Shown: piece after piece, positions 39,101 to 43,370 of the stretch
Numbering within the stretch: position 1 is the stretch's first letter
Layout: each line of letters opens with the position of its first letter
NCBI GenBank assembly: GCA_030867875.1
Contig: JAOWCC010001501.1
Coordinates: 23,185,036 to 23,249,035, forward strand
Reading direction: 5' to 3'
DNA from: Actinernus sp. WN-2022
Taxonomy: Eukaryota > Cnidaria > Anthozoa > Actiniaria > Actinernidae
DNA: 64,000 nucleotides
Notes under the pieces: model-generated
Told to the model about the DNA's origin: nothing
The model's input: the letters and a program-made list of their open reading frames with translations, nothing else
Database searches by the model: none
Made by a program: the position numbers and the translations under genes

Positions 39101-42097
39101 CATGTTGGTCTAAAAAGGTTTAAAGTTTTATGAAATACGGGAGAAGGTTTTAAGTTTTATTCACACAAAAGGGGCTAATTCTCTTATGCAATAGATTTGA
39201 AAGTTTTAAATAGTTCTTTTTAATTTACCGCACCCCTCCTGCGATGTGCGCGGTGTAATGAACTAACAGGGGGAGAGAGGCTCGCAAGATTAACATCTCC
39301 TCATGACATGGCAAAATAAGAAAAAGTGATTTGGTTCGATTCTGTTGTGCATGTAGTTGTGCGGTTCCAATGCTCATATCTCCGTTGGCTTCTCTATTCT
39401 TATACATAGAGGTTATTAATCGGCTAAGCATCTAATACGACTGTGTATGGATAGTTTGGCTCGCCTAAATTCGGATGACGAGTAAAAATGCAGCCGTATT
39501 AGATGCTTAATCGACTAATAAGTTATTTATTATGTAAATTCTGCAATGAAACGAAATGTTCTTTTCATAATAACCAAAACCCTTGCGTTTCTGGCTTGGT
39601 ATTTTGTCTGAGTGGGTTAATGGGATCCCTGTGGTTTGTACCCACTTAGACAAAATACCAGCCAGAAGGCCTAGGGACTAGGCTGGGATTTACCATATAT
39701 GGTGATGGTTTACCATATATGGTGATGGTTTACCATATATGGTGACGGGAAGCCATTTTAACATAACTGACCCGAAATACAGTCTCATGTTTAGTGCGAT
39801 CTGGATAGTTCGTGCGTTGGTGCTGCTGATAGTGAAGCCACAACTTCAACCGTTCACATAACTTACGGTAGTCAGCTACTTTGCCTTTTGTGATGTCTCT
39901 TCCCCTTAGCACGGTGATGTGGAACACCAGACAAGGCTTAAACGATGCCTGTAGGGATAATAATGATAATAATAAGACTAAGGGGGCCAGGGACGGGTTG
40001 TTTTTTCGTGTGTGTGCGTGGGGGGGATTAATGTTTTCAGTTTTACGTTGTGGAAGGGTATTCTGCCTCAGGAAAATTTCAATCAGATCGGACTTCAACA
40101 GCACTCTGTTGGTATCTCAAAATATGTCGACCAACCAATCAAATCGAAATTTATTACCATATGTATTGACTTTCCTAAATCTAAGAGATTTGGGATACGA
40201 ATTGAAACAGCCCTAAAAGGCTACGTGAAAAATGTTACCCTCCCTCCCAGTAAAACACTGATAACAACAAACGAAGAAAAAATAAAGTAAAACTTGAAAA
40301 CGTAAACATCCTTGACGGCAAAGAACTAATATTTATGGGGTAGTTTCCTAAAAATTCCGAAATGTAAAAATGGTTACGGCAAAACACATCTAATGTTGTA
40401 AATTCATTTTAGAGTACTAAACATTAACATTTCAGATGCTGTAGAATTACTATGGCGCTTTGATTTTTCCGGTATTTCCGAAGATTGTCCGAAGATTCAA
40501 GTCAAGCGTGCATATCTTTTTCTAGGTAATTTTAAAAGTTAAAATAAATTTAAAATATATTTTTAATTAGGCTTAAAATATACACAAACTTTAAAAATGT
40601 GAAATCTGGTTGACTTAATTTTTTGGTCTTAGTTTAAAATGGTTAAAACAGTCAAAAATGTTGCAAACCGATGAGACAACCAGAATTTCGGAAGACCAAT
40701 GAGAGTATTGTTCGGCAGGCCTCATGGCTAGCACAATTTCTTAATATTAAACTGAAAAGGAAAAAAAAGAAAATGTATGTATAAGAAATATTGTCATTTC
40801 AAATGTTCAAACATGGTTATACGCTAACTGGGTCACTAAGGAACGCTATTAACATATAATATAATAAGCTTAAATTATATGCTTTAATTTGAACACAGAG
40901 TCAAACTCTGCTCACTCTTGATCATTCTCTTCAGTAAAACCAAGATAGAATCATTCACACCAACTAAACCTGATTCAACTGCATGAGTTCAGGAGGTTAA
41001 AACTGTGGTTTGTAACGGCTTGCTTAGAAAATTTAGAGGACGCCATCTTGAATGTGTTCAGTTACATAGGGTTAAAACTACTCATACCTCGAACATGTTG
41101 TTTTTATTTGTTAACGCAAATATATAAAAAAAAACTGGTTTGTGGTATGAACGGGTATTATTTTAAACGTGTGTATTAAACAGCTTTTAAACATGTTTAA
41201 GTTTTGGTGTGAACGGGGTACAGGAAAGATTTTAATTCAATGCTTTATTTTGTCATTGTATTCCAGCCATGCATTTGAGATCTGGTCAACAACAACAATA
41301 ATCGAGCGAATGTTATTTTAGTACATGTACATTTTTGTCAACTTAACTCGGCCGGCCTTTAATGAAATCAAAAGCGTCAAATTTATGATAGACGTTCTGC
41401 AGAATCAGTCTGCACCACAGACGACTTAATTTTAACATGGAATTAATTATGATTGAACCCAAGTAAAATCAATTTGACAGCCGCTATTCATGGACACCAA
41501 TGAGTTTTAAGATTGCCATTTATAGATAAACTCTGGTCTCAGTATTAAGGCAGGTGTGTTTTTGGCGCTGCGAAAATGGAAATTTCGGAGTCAGTCTTGA
41601 TTTGTTTAATATCGAATAAAATGGCAAAATCTTATGTCAATTCAGAGCTTATTCAAATCGAAGTTATTTGAAAATAAAACCTCCACCTTTCTTAAGCCAA
41701 AATCGCTTAGCCCAGTGAATACATTTTTAAAACCAAATTTTGAAATTCAGCCACATTGAGAAAGCTACATTTTTAATGACCGAGCGGGACATAAACATTG
41801 CCATCAAAATGTTCGAGTGAAATATTACAAAATCATATTTCAGATATAATTTTTTATGGTTAGCGATACAGTTTCACTTTAATTCTGGGTAGTAAACTCT
41901 ATACTTTATTATAGCCTTAGGAAACGGAGGTTGAAGACTCCTTGCATGTCTAGCTCCTGAAAACGTCAAGAAGTGGCAGTTATTGCTATAAGCAAGAGGA
42001 ATTTAGTCTTTGCTTTGGTCGAGTACCGCTTCTTTAGAATAAATATTGGCACAACACTGGTAAAAAAACAATTCTACCTTACCTGTAGAGTTGACAT
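8850..42097 (-). CDS. PLA2G4A: group IV cytosolic phospholipase A2 with C2 domain (cPLA2), 15-exon model
   Basis: Calcium-regulated enzyme that docks on internal membranes through its C2 domain and releases sn-2 fatty acids such as arachidonate. Fifteen exons join with correct phases into about 718 residues (human cPLA2-alpha: 749). Order: C2 domain, residues about 8-120, with ADYLDTPDPYV and NPDWNESFEF keeping the calcium-loop Asp and Asn positions; GSGGGFRAM (oxyanion region, Arg 192); GLSGS nucleophile (Ser 220; GLSGSAW rather than GLSGSTW); an acidic insert around 425-470; TREGRAG; and catalytic DSG (Asp 532). The C-terminus ends KNKGGKCSLF, a basic run followed by a CaaX-like box not found in cPLA2-alpha. 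Residue numbers depend on the provisional first exon. Introns hold nearly all the repeats of the left two thirds of the window. Family assignment is firm; orthology to one vertebrate paralogue is not. Confidence 0.95.
9190..9962. mobile_element. TIR-6 element with an inner inverted-repeat insertion
   Basis: The right end GATTTGCCGCGGTGTG (to 9960) and the sequence before it (TTAATTTGTAATTCACTGTGA) match the TIR-6 element at 42588-42937. The left side keeps CGCCCAAACTGAAAGAAA. Between them, arms at about 9297-9470 and 9607-9785 form a second inverted repeat (CTTCCCTAAGTCATTTTGTG and its complement). The right end lies about 17 nt from the exon 14 splice donor. Confidence 0.72.
9977..10166 (-). 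CDS. PLA2G4A: cPLA2 exon 14
   Basis: Acceptor GGCGATAG, donor CCAG|GTCAGT. Encodes ELLLAEDWAKKNNLPFPPI, EGLKECYVFRHP and FMEFSTP, matching the conserved ELLLAEKWAK/GLKECYVF region of cPLA2. Confidence 0.93.
10280..10303 (+). repeat. poly-C run
   Basis: About 23 consecutive C residues in cPLA2 intron 13; run length is probably polymorphic or assembly-limited. Confidence 0.9.
10304..10880. other. cPLA2 intron 13, no exon seen
   Basis: Unique sequence without a recognised repeat. Short overlapping frames at 10597-10852 have no domain. Confidence 0.5.
10881..11060 (+). repeat. tRNA-derived SINE, family A
   Basis: Head with A-box-like GTTAGCTCAGTGGTTAAGC and B-box-like GGTTCAAGACC, then CTCAGGATCTTAAAATAACT and a non-tRNA body (CGTCTTCTCGGCTAAGG). 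The cloverleaf is imperfect, and the head recurs at 1-96, so I call a SINE and not a tRNA gene. Confidence 0.8.
11180..11364 (-). CDS. PLA2G4A: cPLA2 exon 13 (catalytic Asp)
   Basis: Acceptor AATTTCCAG, donor AAG|GTAAGG. Encodes RIFLVDSGLVFNSPYPPLL, RPERGVDLYLSFDFSARD and ETPFK. DSG supplies the catalytic aspartate that pairs with the GLSGS serine. Confidence 0.94.
11365..12601. other. cPLA2 intron 12, distal part
   Basis: Holds degenerate GGATTATGGATTATT repeats at 11560-11660 and a small inverted pair CTCGTTCCCAGG (11787) / CCTGGGAACGAG (11853). No exon seen, although vertebrate cPLA2 has about 20 extra residues at this junction. Confidence 0.5.
12602..12822. repeat. 221-bp foldback (hairpin) element
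   Basis: Arms 12602-12703 and 12720-12822 are near complements: GACGTATTTGGGCAAAGAAA and AACTTAGTGCGTCTTCTTAG on the left return at the right end. The centre is about 15 bp. Reading frames on both strands are products of the symmetry. Confidence 0.88.
12823..13375. other. cPLA2 intron 12, no exon seen
   Basis: A CGTCTAGACGCATTATGCGTC echo of the foldback lies just after it (12818-12840). A short inverted pair, GGCCGAGAGGTTCGTATAGA and CCATACGGACTGACC, is seen at 12972-13048. Nothing else recognised. Confidence 0.45.
13376..14350. repeat. 975-bp polypyrimidine / polypurine tract
   Basis: Almost uninterrupted C and T on the plus strand, built from CCCTCC, CTTCC and CCTCCCT. A regular 8-bp array (CTCCTTCC) occupies about 14198-14310. 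On the cPLA2 sense strand it is a purine run rich in GGAGG and GGGAGG, beginning about 30 nt after the exon 12 donor. Long open frames on both strands are low-complexity artefacts. Confidence 0.96.
14383..14643 (-). CDS. PLA2G4A: cPLA2 exon 12 (acidic insert and TREGRAG)
   Basis: Acceptor TGCAACACAG, donor TCAC|GTGAGT. Encodes an acidic, low-complexity insert (NNEDSDDEQSNGDDKD and following) and then VFKTREGRAGLVHNFLRGLQ. The second part matches LFNTREGRAGKVHNF of vertebrate cPLA2; the acidic loop stands where the vertebrate phosphorylated linker is. Confidence 0.93.
14644..15499. other. cPLA2 intron 11
   Basis: Apart from the inverted-repeat element 14979-15236 and a short GTTGTT run near 15385, nothing is recognised. 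Confidence 0.5.
14979..15236. mobile_element. inverted-repeat element (GTTGTCTGG ends)
   Basis: Begins GTTGTCTGGAAGATAGGGAA and ends TTCCCTATCTCCCAGACAAC. The arms are filled with degenerate TAGGGAATAGGGCATTAGG units. Single copy in the window. Confidence 0.78.
15500..15616 (-). CDS. PLA2G4A: cPLA2 exon 11
   Basis: Acceptor TTCCCATGAG, donor CTGG|GTACGT. Encodes LWGSAFTILLQRVLHEGL and ENKGDLRQEL, matching VWGSAFSILFNRVLG of cPLA2. This frame is hidden by a longer open frame in another phase. Confidence 0.92.
15713..16078. mobile_element. TIR-1 element, copy 2
   Basis: Ends GAGCGGCTGTCGATTGAGTG and CACTCAATCGAAATCCTCTC; TA precedes the left end, while the right-hand TA is lost. Inside, a 30-bp unit (GAGCCAATCACGAGCAAG and AAAAACACAAT) is repeated three times plus a partial. 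Confidence 0.82.
16079..17244. other. cPLA2 intron 10, no exon seen
   Basis: Unique sequence. No domain in the short frames at 16108-16481 or 16681-16902. Confidence 0.5.
17245..17420 (+). repeat. 42-bp minisatellite, four copies
   Basis: The unit contains GACTATTGGCAAACTCGC and AATCTGATTGGCTATGC. Exact 42-bp spacing keeps a frame open on the plus strand, which is not a gene. Each unit carries ATTGG on the plus strand (an inverted CCAAT). Confidence 0.9.
17868..18005 (-). CDS. PLA2G4A: cPLA2 exon 10
   Basis: Acceptor CTTTTCCACAG, donor CAAG|GTATAA. Encodes EWLEFSPYEIGFTKYGTF, FGSKFFCGRLLKRF and PSLEYLQ, matching the WVEFSPYEIG and FGSKFFMG signatures of cPLA2. Confidence 0.94.
18118..18350 (+). 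repeat. 58-bp tandem repeat, four copies
   Basis: Unit GAGGGGTTGTTGTTTTGAGT, ATGGCACTGAGGTAAG, TTGTAGATTAATTTGTG at exact 58-bp spacing in cPLA2 intron 9. Each unit contains a GAGGTAAG donor-like string, but on the strand opposite to the gene. Confidence 0.9.
18351..19028. other. cPLA2 intron 9, no exon seen
   Basis: No repeat or exon recognised. The minus-strand frame 18624-19088 has no domain and partly overlaps the next inverted-repeat element. Confidence 0.45.
19029..19295. mobile_element. inverted-repeat element with an internal 90-bp duplication
   Basis: Left end TTGAAAGGTAACCAAGCCTT and right end AAGGCTTGGCTACCTTTCAA are near complements. Inside, a 90-bp unit (GGAGTTGATCCTGCAC, ACAAACCCTCTT, CATGCTAACTAGATACAAG) occurs twice, at 19061 and 19151. 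Confidence 0.8.
19393..19507 (-). CDS. PLA2G4A: cPLA2 exon 9
   Basis: Acceptor TCTCTCCCCAG, donor TGTG|GTAAGC. Encodes NEPKLSQQQAKVVDG, APLPLYTCLHVKKDVS and AHAFC, matching CPLPLFTCLHVKPDVS. Found by scanning for this motif; too short to stand out as an open frame. Confidence 0.92.
19930..20092. mobile_element. inverted-repeat element filled by an 11-bp minisatellite
   Basis: GGTCAAACGGT on the left and ACCGTTTGACA on the right bracket about ten tandem copies of GGTACAACATC (19961-20070). In the window only one copy is seen. Confidence 0.8.
20176..20236. repeat. GA-rich low-complexity run
   Basis: Repeats of GAGAGAAGGGGAA between 20180 and 20230, in cPLA2 intron 8. Confidence 0.85.
20640..21230 (-). 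mobile_element. LINE 3' end with end of reverse transcriptase ORF and (TTATCC)n tail
   Basis: The minus strand encodes YNLRGHKGKVMQPSYHC, FNYVASHMWNQLPVKIRS, SLPIFRKQLLNL and a stop near 20911. This NLR...WN.LP...F+..L block is the usual end of CR1/jockey-like LINE ORF2. About 270 bp of 3' UTR and a short TTATCC repeat tail follow at 20640-20660. It is 5' truncated. Confidence 0.82.
21285..21370. repeat. short perfect hairpin
   Basis: GCGGCCATCTTGGTTGGTAG and GAACAAAAGAA face the complement CTTTTGTTCCTACCAACCAA, CATGGCCGC. A related hairpin with a different inner sequence is at 43268-43352. Confidence 0.8.
21371..21977. other. cPLA2 intron 8, with a SINE family B remnant
   Basis: 21585-21665 (AACAACCATAGGGGCTAATC, CACAGATCGAATGAGAATTT) matches the 3' part of the SINE at 45785-46010. 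The rest is purine-rich unique sequence. Confidence 0.5.
21978..22148. repeat. hairpin element 1, copy 2
   Basis: Left arm TTCACTCTTTTCACCTGGTG, GCCATCTTGGATTCAAAGCG; the right arm is its complement, ending AAAAGAGTGAA. Same element as 934-1100 with a different loop. Confidence 0.86.
22149..22780. other. cPLA2 intron 8, no exon seen
   Basis: GATCCCAAGCGCCTTTGCGAAACCGAACTC at 22200-22230 is the near complement of 21933-21965, so the hairpin element sits inside a wider, decayed inverted repeat (about 21900-22260). Confidence 0.5.
22781..22915. repeat. hairpin element 2
   Basis: GGTATATACTTCATGATAGT and GTTCCATATAGTC face the complement GACTATATGGAAC, ACTACCATGAAGTATATAGC. It ends 45 nt from the exon 8 donor of cPLA2. 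Confidence 0.78.
22960..23185 (-). CDS. PLA2G4A: cPLA2 exon 8
   Basis: Acceptor CATCTTACCAG, donor AAAGGA|GTAAGT. Encodes YISCLYSHPEWP, ELRENVKDNWVWLVVKP, NGQPVSFTDFFGYLVGDTIL, matching YMSTLYSHP and SGQPVTFTDIFGMLIGETL of cPLA2. Confidence 0.94.
23186..24078. other. cPLA2 intron 7
   Basis: 23650-23910 is a degenerate array of TCGTATGGTAGTCGTATTTG and GTGGGGTATTCGTTTTG. Other parts show nothing recognisable. Confidence 0.6.
24079..24215 (-). CDS. PLA2G4A: cPLA2 exon 7 (oxyanion hole and catalytic Ser)
   Basis: Acceptor ATTCCCCAG, donor CTTG|GTGAGT. Encodes VPTIAVLGSGGGFRAM, then DCATYIAGLSGSAW. GSGGG/Arg and GLSGS are the hallmark catalytic motifs of the group IV enzymes; the Thr usually found after GLSGS is Ala here. 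Confidence 0.96.
24216..24610. other. cPLA2 intron 6, proximal
   Basis: ATCATCGTCGTCGTCATCATC microsatellite at 24236-24258 and a C-rich run. No exon. Confidence 0.5.
24611..25345 (+). repeat. 38-bp minisatellite, about 17 copies
   Basis: Unit GGGAGCAGCTTCAGTTAATG, AGCAAATAACCTACGCAT with G/A and T/A variants. A higher-order block (about 24640-24960) recurs at about 25030-25275, including the same shortened unit GGGAGCATCTTAAGTTAATG. Confidence 0.92.
25346..25870. other. cPLA2 intron 6, no exon seen
   Basis: AT-rich. TGAAAAATAAATATGGGTGT, TTATAGTTGGTTTAA (25549-25585) is a near copy of 24350-24385. Nothing else recognised. Confidence 0.45.
25871..26060. mobile_element. TIR-5 element, copy 2
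   Basis: CTTTCAGCTTGCCTGTTTGT, TGCCCCATTTCAGACCACGT on the left; exact complement on the right, to AACAGGCAAGCTGAAAAGG. Outer flanks AATAGA and TTTATT are also complementary. Confidence 0.85.
26061..26680. other. cPLA2 intron 6, no exon seen
   Basis: Contains a GAAA microsatellite at 26216-26234. The open frames of either strand at 26260-26791 show no domain and are discounted. Confidence 0.5.
26681..27375. repeat. inverted-repeat block with GGGAGTACACCC ends
   Basis: 26690 (TGGGGGGAGTACACCCAG) and 27375 (GGAGTACCCCCCTCCCGGG) are facing ends of a family with CCCTATTTAAGG blocks (26748, 27258). Nested inside, 26935-27000 and 27125-27205 are complementary arms: GATGTGGCTATATTTAGAAT with ATTCTAAATATAGCCACATC. 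Confidence 0.68.
27462..28190 (+). repeat. segmental duplication, copy 1
   Basis: From AAAGCTCTTTTGTTTGCAGC to the first 46-bp unit this block is almost identical to 29079-29850. It contains GCCATTACCAGGAGCGTCTA, TCGTGAGTCAGC at 27632-27675, a diverged version of the 46-bp unit, and the hairpin 27935-28132. Confidence 0.88.
27935..28132. repeat. long hairpin, copy 1
   Basis: Arms of about 75 bp: ACTGGTATAATCAACTGAAA, CCGCCGTGGGGAGCGAGTAG, CAGCTGACGTTTCGAG and the complement after a loop of about 40 nt. Second copy at 29589-29787. Confidence 0.9.
28150..28350 (+). repeat. 46-bp array, forward block a
   Basis: Four to five units GCTGACTCACGGACCAATTA, TGGGAGATGGACTCTCCTGG, TAATGG at exact 46-bp spacing, ending where the unit flips orientation at about 28350. 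Confidence 0.92.
28351..29087 (-). repeat. 46-bp array, inverted block b
   Basis: About 16 units of the same 46-mer in reverse orientation (CCATTACCAAGAGAGTCCAT, CTCCCATAATTGGTCTGTGA, GTCAG). Higher-order copies are visible (28750-28880 against 28890-29020). It runs directly into the second segmental-duplication copy. Confidence 0.92.
29079..29850 (+). repeat. segmental duplication, copy 2
   Basis: Near-identical to 27462-28190, apart from an extra AT-rich stretch of about 38 bp at 29164-29201 (ATGTAATATAAGATG and following) and scattered substitutions. Confidence 0.88.
29589..29787. repeat. long hairpin, copy 2
   Basis: Same arms and loop as 27935-28132. Confidence 0.9.
29816..30550 (+). 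repeat. 46-bp array, forward block c
   Basis: About 16 forward units. Together with block b it could fold into a hairpin several hundred bp long, and the same holds for blocks a and b. Confidence 0.92.
30571..30910. other. cPLA2 intron 6, no exon seen
   Basis: TATATGATGTGATATATGATG low-complexity sequence near 30690-30725; otherwise nothing. Confidence 0.5.
30911..31925 (+). repeat. 108-bp tandem repeat interrupted by a TIR-1 element
   Basis: The unit starts GCACCTCACAAGCTATCAGT and includes GTAATCCAATTCTGAATTAA, ACACATTAAGGTATTCAGG and ATCTGTTGATTACTGG. Six units run 30926-31526 at about 108-bp spacing; the element at 31527-31778 splits the next, and one more follows. Confidence 0.92.
31527..31778. 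mobile_element. TIR-1 element, copy 3, with visible TA target duplication
   Basis: Inserted into ACACATTAAGG of the 108-bp array: left flank ACATTA, right flank TAAGGTATTC. Uninterrupted units read ACATTAAGG, so exactly TA was duplicated. The interior (AAACGCAAATTACCCACAGC) is nearly identical to copy 4 at 59012-59261. Confidence 0.92.
31926..32353. other. cPLA2 intron 6, no exon seen
   Basis: Nothing recognised. Confidence 0.45.
32354..32741. mobile_element. inverted-repeat element with CCCATTCGAAAAATGG ends
   Basis: Left end ATACACCCATTCGAAAAATG, right end CCATTTTTCGAATGGGTCTA. The same end occurs alone at 3836-3852. Its right end lies about 70 nt from cPLA2 exon 6. Confidence 0.72.
32815..32950 (-). 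CDS. PLA2G4A: cPLA2 exon 6
   Basis: Acceptor CATATTTGCAG, donor GAG|GTACTA. Encodes PETTDLRYSIDLCDEEKEFL, RRKFVFESMKEILG. Matches PDLRFSMALCDQEK and the following helix that links the C2 and catalytic domains. Confidence 0.93.
33010..33155 (-). repeat. SINE family B, shortened copy
   Basis: CACAGATCGAATTGGAATTT, GGAGGGAGGAAAACCGGAG and GCGCTTAACCACTGCGCCAC appear in the order of the fuller copy at 45785-46010. On the minus strand the last block is the tRNA-like head. Confidence 0.75.
33158..35372. mobile_element. TIR-6 element split by a 1.9-kb TIR-3 element
   Basis: Left part CACACAGCGGCAAAACGTTA, CAGTTTCCCGCGCAAACTGA, TTTAACAGGTTTACG to about 33385; right part AGAAAATTATTTACTAAGGA to GTTGCCGCGGTGTG at 35370. 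These align with the two halves of the uninterrupted element at 42588-42937. Confidence 0.78.
33386..35282. mobile_element. TIR-3 element, long form (1.9 kb)
   Basis: Ends TTAAAGGCGCTGTGTCACGG, TACTGCGCATG and the exact complement. Inside, a unit of about 230 bp is repeated: 33985, 34215 and a diverged copy from about 34440 (AATCGACATACATATGAAGC, ACTTTCGACACACGGTCGCT, AATCTCCAAG). Frames of 64-95 codons arise from the repeats. No transposase domain seen, so probably non-autonomous. Confidence 0.82.
35373..36326. other. cPLA2 intron 5, with a short hairpin
   Basis: TGTGTAGCTAGGAAG, AAGAACTGGTCC (35563-35595) faces GGACCAGTTCTTCCTAACTA (35600-35620). The remaining sequence is AT-rich, without recognised features. 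Confidence 0.55.
36327..36546 (+). repeat. tRNA-derived SINE, family C
   Basis: Head GGTTAGCTCAGTTGGTACTG with B-box-like GGGGTTCGAATCATGG, then a body (CTTGGGCAGGGACGTATAAG) and a tail ending near GGTATTCTGAGGTAC. The head has a tRNA-like layout, but its arms do not pair well enough for a working tRNA. Confidence 0.75.
36547..37029. other. cPLA2 intron 5, no exon seen
   Basis: Poly-T run at 36941-36956; a SINE-like or retrotransposed origin for the flank is possible but not shown. Confidence 0.45.
37030..37067 (-). CDS. PLA2G4A: cPLA2 exon 5, 38-nt micro-exon
   Basis: Acceptor ATATCCACAG, donor CACTG|GTAAGC. Encodes TSTVDVEMKLCH plus two bases of Cys. It is required: exon 4 ends in phase 0, while exon 6 needs two preceding bases, and this exon alone reconciles them. 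It corresponds to NQVTEMVLEMSLEVCSC of vertebrate cPLA2 (last C2 strand). Confidence 0.85.
37068..37704. other. cPLA2 intron 4, no exon seen
   Basis: Unique sequence, no repeat recognised. Confidence 0.45.
37705..37822. repeat. hairpin element 3
   Basis: ATATGGAATTTATCTTCGAG, TGTTCAACTC faces GAGTTGAACACGAGAAGATA, AATTCCATAT. A TIR-2 end (TTGTTCGAAGCAAGGGTAAG) follows at 37861. Confidence 0.8.
38217..38332 (-). CDS. PLA2G4A: cPLA2 exon 4 (C2 domain)
   Basis: Acceptor TATCGAAACAG, donor GGTGAG|GTAAGA. Encodes ITLMESDIMSDDVLDKHTFR, INDLEIEALCQQTFKFGE, matching [20 protein letters not shown]. A GTGAG four bases earlier is an alternative donor, but it breaks the phase with exon 5. Confidence 0.92.
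38385..38715. repeat. AAC microsatellite and three short direct repeats
   Basis: CAACAACAACA-type repeats at 38395-38535 followed by their complement (TTGTTATTGTCGTTGTT) at 38545-38570. Then CCTGTCATTGGCAATGATTC occurs three times (38570-38680). Confidence 0.85.
38718..38864 (-). CDS. PLA2G4A: cPLA2 exon 3 (C2 domain, calcium loops 1-2)
   Basis: Acceptor TTTTTCAG, donor CATGG|GTAGGT. Encodes DTPDPYVKLWIPTAPNG, MNNSKNPDWNESFEFLLDP and DRENVM. The Asp and Asn positions that bind calcium in the cPLA2 C2 domain are kept. Confidence 0.95.
38865..39866. other. cPLA2 intron 2
   Basis: Inverted pair AAGCATCTAATACG (39425) / CGTATTAGATGCTTAATCG (39494); a hairpin TATTTTGTCTGAGTGGG / CCCACTTAGACAAAATA (39600-39660); and three copies of GGTTTACCATATATGGTGA (39687-39745), itself palindromic. 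Confidence 0.65.
39867..39948 (-). CDS. PLA2G4A: cPLA2 exon 2 (start of C2 domain)
   Basis: Acceptor TATCCCTACAG, donor GACTACC|GTAAGT. Encodes ASFKPCLVFHITVLRGRDIT, KGKVADY, matching [20 protein letters not shown]; the Asp before YLDTPD is the first calcium ligand. Confidence 0.93.
39949..42082. other. cPLA2 intron 1 (if exon 1 is right), nothing recognised
   Basis: AT-rich sequence with no coding motif. The plus-strand frames at 39881-40290 overlap exon 2 in antisense. Confidence 0.45.
42083..42097 (-). CDS. PLA2G4A: candidate cPLA2 exon 1 (start codon)
   Basis: ATG TCA ACT CTA CAG followed by GTAAGG gives MSTLQ in phase 0 with exon 2. An N-terminus of a few residues before the C2 domain fits the family. 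Support is only the start codon, donor and phase; other first exons between 40 and 50 kb cannot be excluded, and the 5' UTR limit is unknown. Confidence 0.45.
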
Positions 42098-42549
42098 CCT
42101 AAGAGTTGAAATTCCTAAGTCAAAGGCAAATTCGCAGGAAAATACGATAGTAGAAAAGCATCCAACTCCGTCGGCAGATGACCTAGAACTGAATGCGAAA
42201 AGCTCATTTTGGTAAACTGCTCTAGGGAGGGGCTATCTGTGGTATCTTACGACATGAGCAGAAATTGAAATCTTTTTGTTTTTTTGTTTTTAAGACAGAT
42301 TTAAAAGAATCAATTTTCATACCTCGGAAACAGCTTCAGACCACCATGAAGTATAAACTTATAGGCCTGTCTGATATATTATATCATTTAGGTATCGGAG
42401 ATTATGCGCAAGCCGGAATCAATGCATATTTAATGATGAAAAGGTTTTTGCTTCACATGTGCCTTCTAACAACAGATTGACTCGTTATTAGACGTTTTGA
42501 CTCGATTACCTTAGTTTTTATTTATTTATATAGCCGGTATAGATACGGG

Positions 42550-43003
42550 TAGCCTGCGTCGCATCCGAACTGAACCCCGGTTAAGTCCACACCGCGGCAA
42601 AACGTCACGCGCATGCGTATTTGCTATTTCTTGTCCGCGCGCGGCCGCCCCCAGTTTCCCGCGAAAACAGAAATGAAACAACAGGCACATGCCGTGATTT
42701 TAACGTTTCTGCTTAAAAGTATTCATTTGTGAACTGTTTTGTCAAAAAATAAGAAAACTACTTAAAAGCTAAGCCTAAGACTTTAACAGGTTCAACTTTT
42801 CTTAATTTGTAATTCATTGTGAGTTTACTAAGTTATAAAATTATTTACTAAAAAAGTTGAAACCCTCGGTAATTTGTATTTGATAGCAGAGCCTTCGTTC
42901 TTTTGGCCAGCGGAGCATACCGTTTTGCCGCGGTGTGGGTTAAGTCCGGGGTTCAGTTCGGACCGGTTAAGGCCGGGGTTCAGTTCGGATGCGACGCAGG
43001 CTA
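42550..43003. mobile_element. hAT-like outer element with 8-bp target duplication
   Basis: TAGCCTGCGTCGCATCCGAA, CTGAACCCCGG on the left and its complement on the right, ending GCGACGCAGGCTA. Flanked by GATACGGG at 42542-42549 and 43004-43011. An 8-bp duplication and TAG-type ends fit hAT elements; no transposase. Confidence 0.8.
42588..42937. mobile_element. TIR-6 element inside the outer element
   Basis: CACACCGCGGCAAAACG to CGTTTTGCCGCGGTGTG. The outer-element sequence GGTTAAGTCC appears on both sides (42579-42588, 42938-42947), consistent with an 8-10-bp duplication on insertion. It is the intact reference for copies at 9190-9962 and 33158-35372. Confidence 0.85.
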
Positions 43004-43074
43004 GATACGGGCTGATCCTTGAACGTTCTCGTATCTTGGCGCTGGCCAAAAGATCGCGGGCTCTGGGAACGACG

Positions 43075-43370
43075 CTGTGTCAGCAAAACGTCACGCGCAT
43101 GCGTTTTGACGAGCCCGCCCCAGTTTCCCGCCGAAACTAGAGGCCATCACCGCAACCTCGTCCCCGGAGGGTCTTCACGGTCAGATCCAAGATGGCGGCT
43201 ACCCGAGACCCGAGAGAAGACCCTGGTAAACGCTGAACTGTCAACCCCAGAGATTCAAATGACAAAGGGCATGGCGGCCATGTTGGTGTACAGAACAAAA
43301 GAAGCAAACGAAGAATCTCTTGTAAACTGTACACCAACATGGTGGCTATGACGTAACGTGCAAAGGGTCT
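43075..43370. repeat. TIR-6-like fragment and a hairpin
   Basis: CAGCAAAACGTCACGCGCAT, CAGTTTCCCGCCGAAACTAG (43081-43140) resembles the left part of TIR-6. The hairpin GCGGCCATGTTGGTGTACAG / CTGTACACCAACATGGTGGC with an AACAAAAGAAGC loop stands at 43273-43350. Confidence 0.7.
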
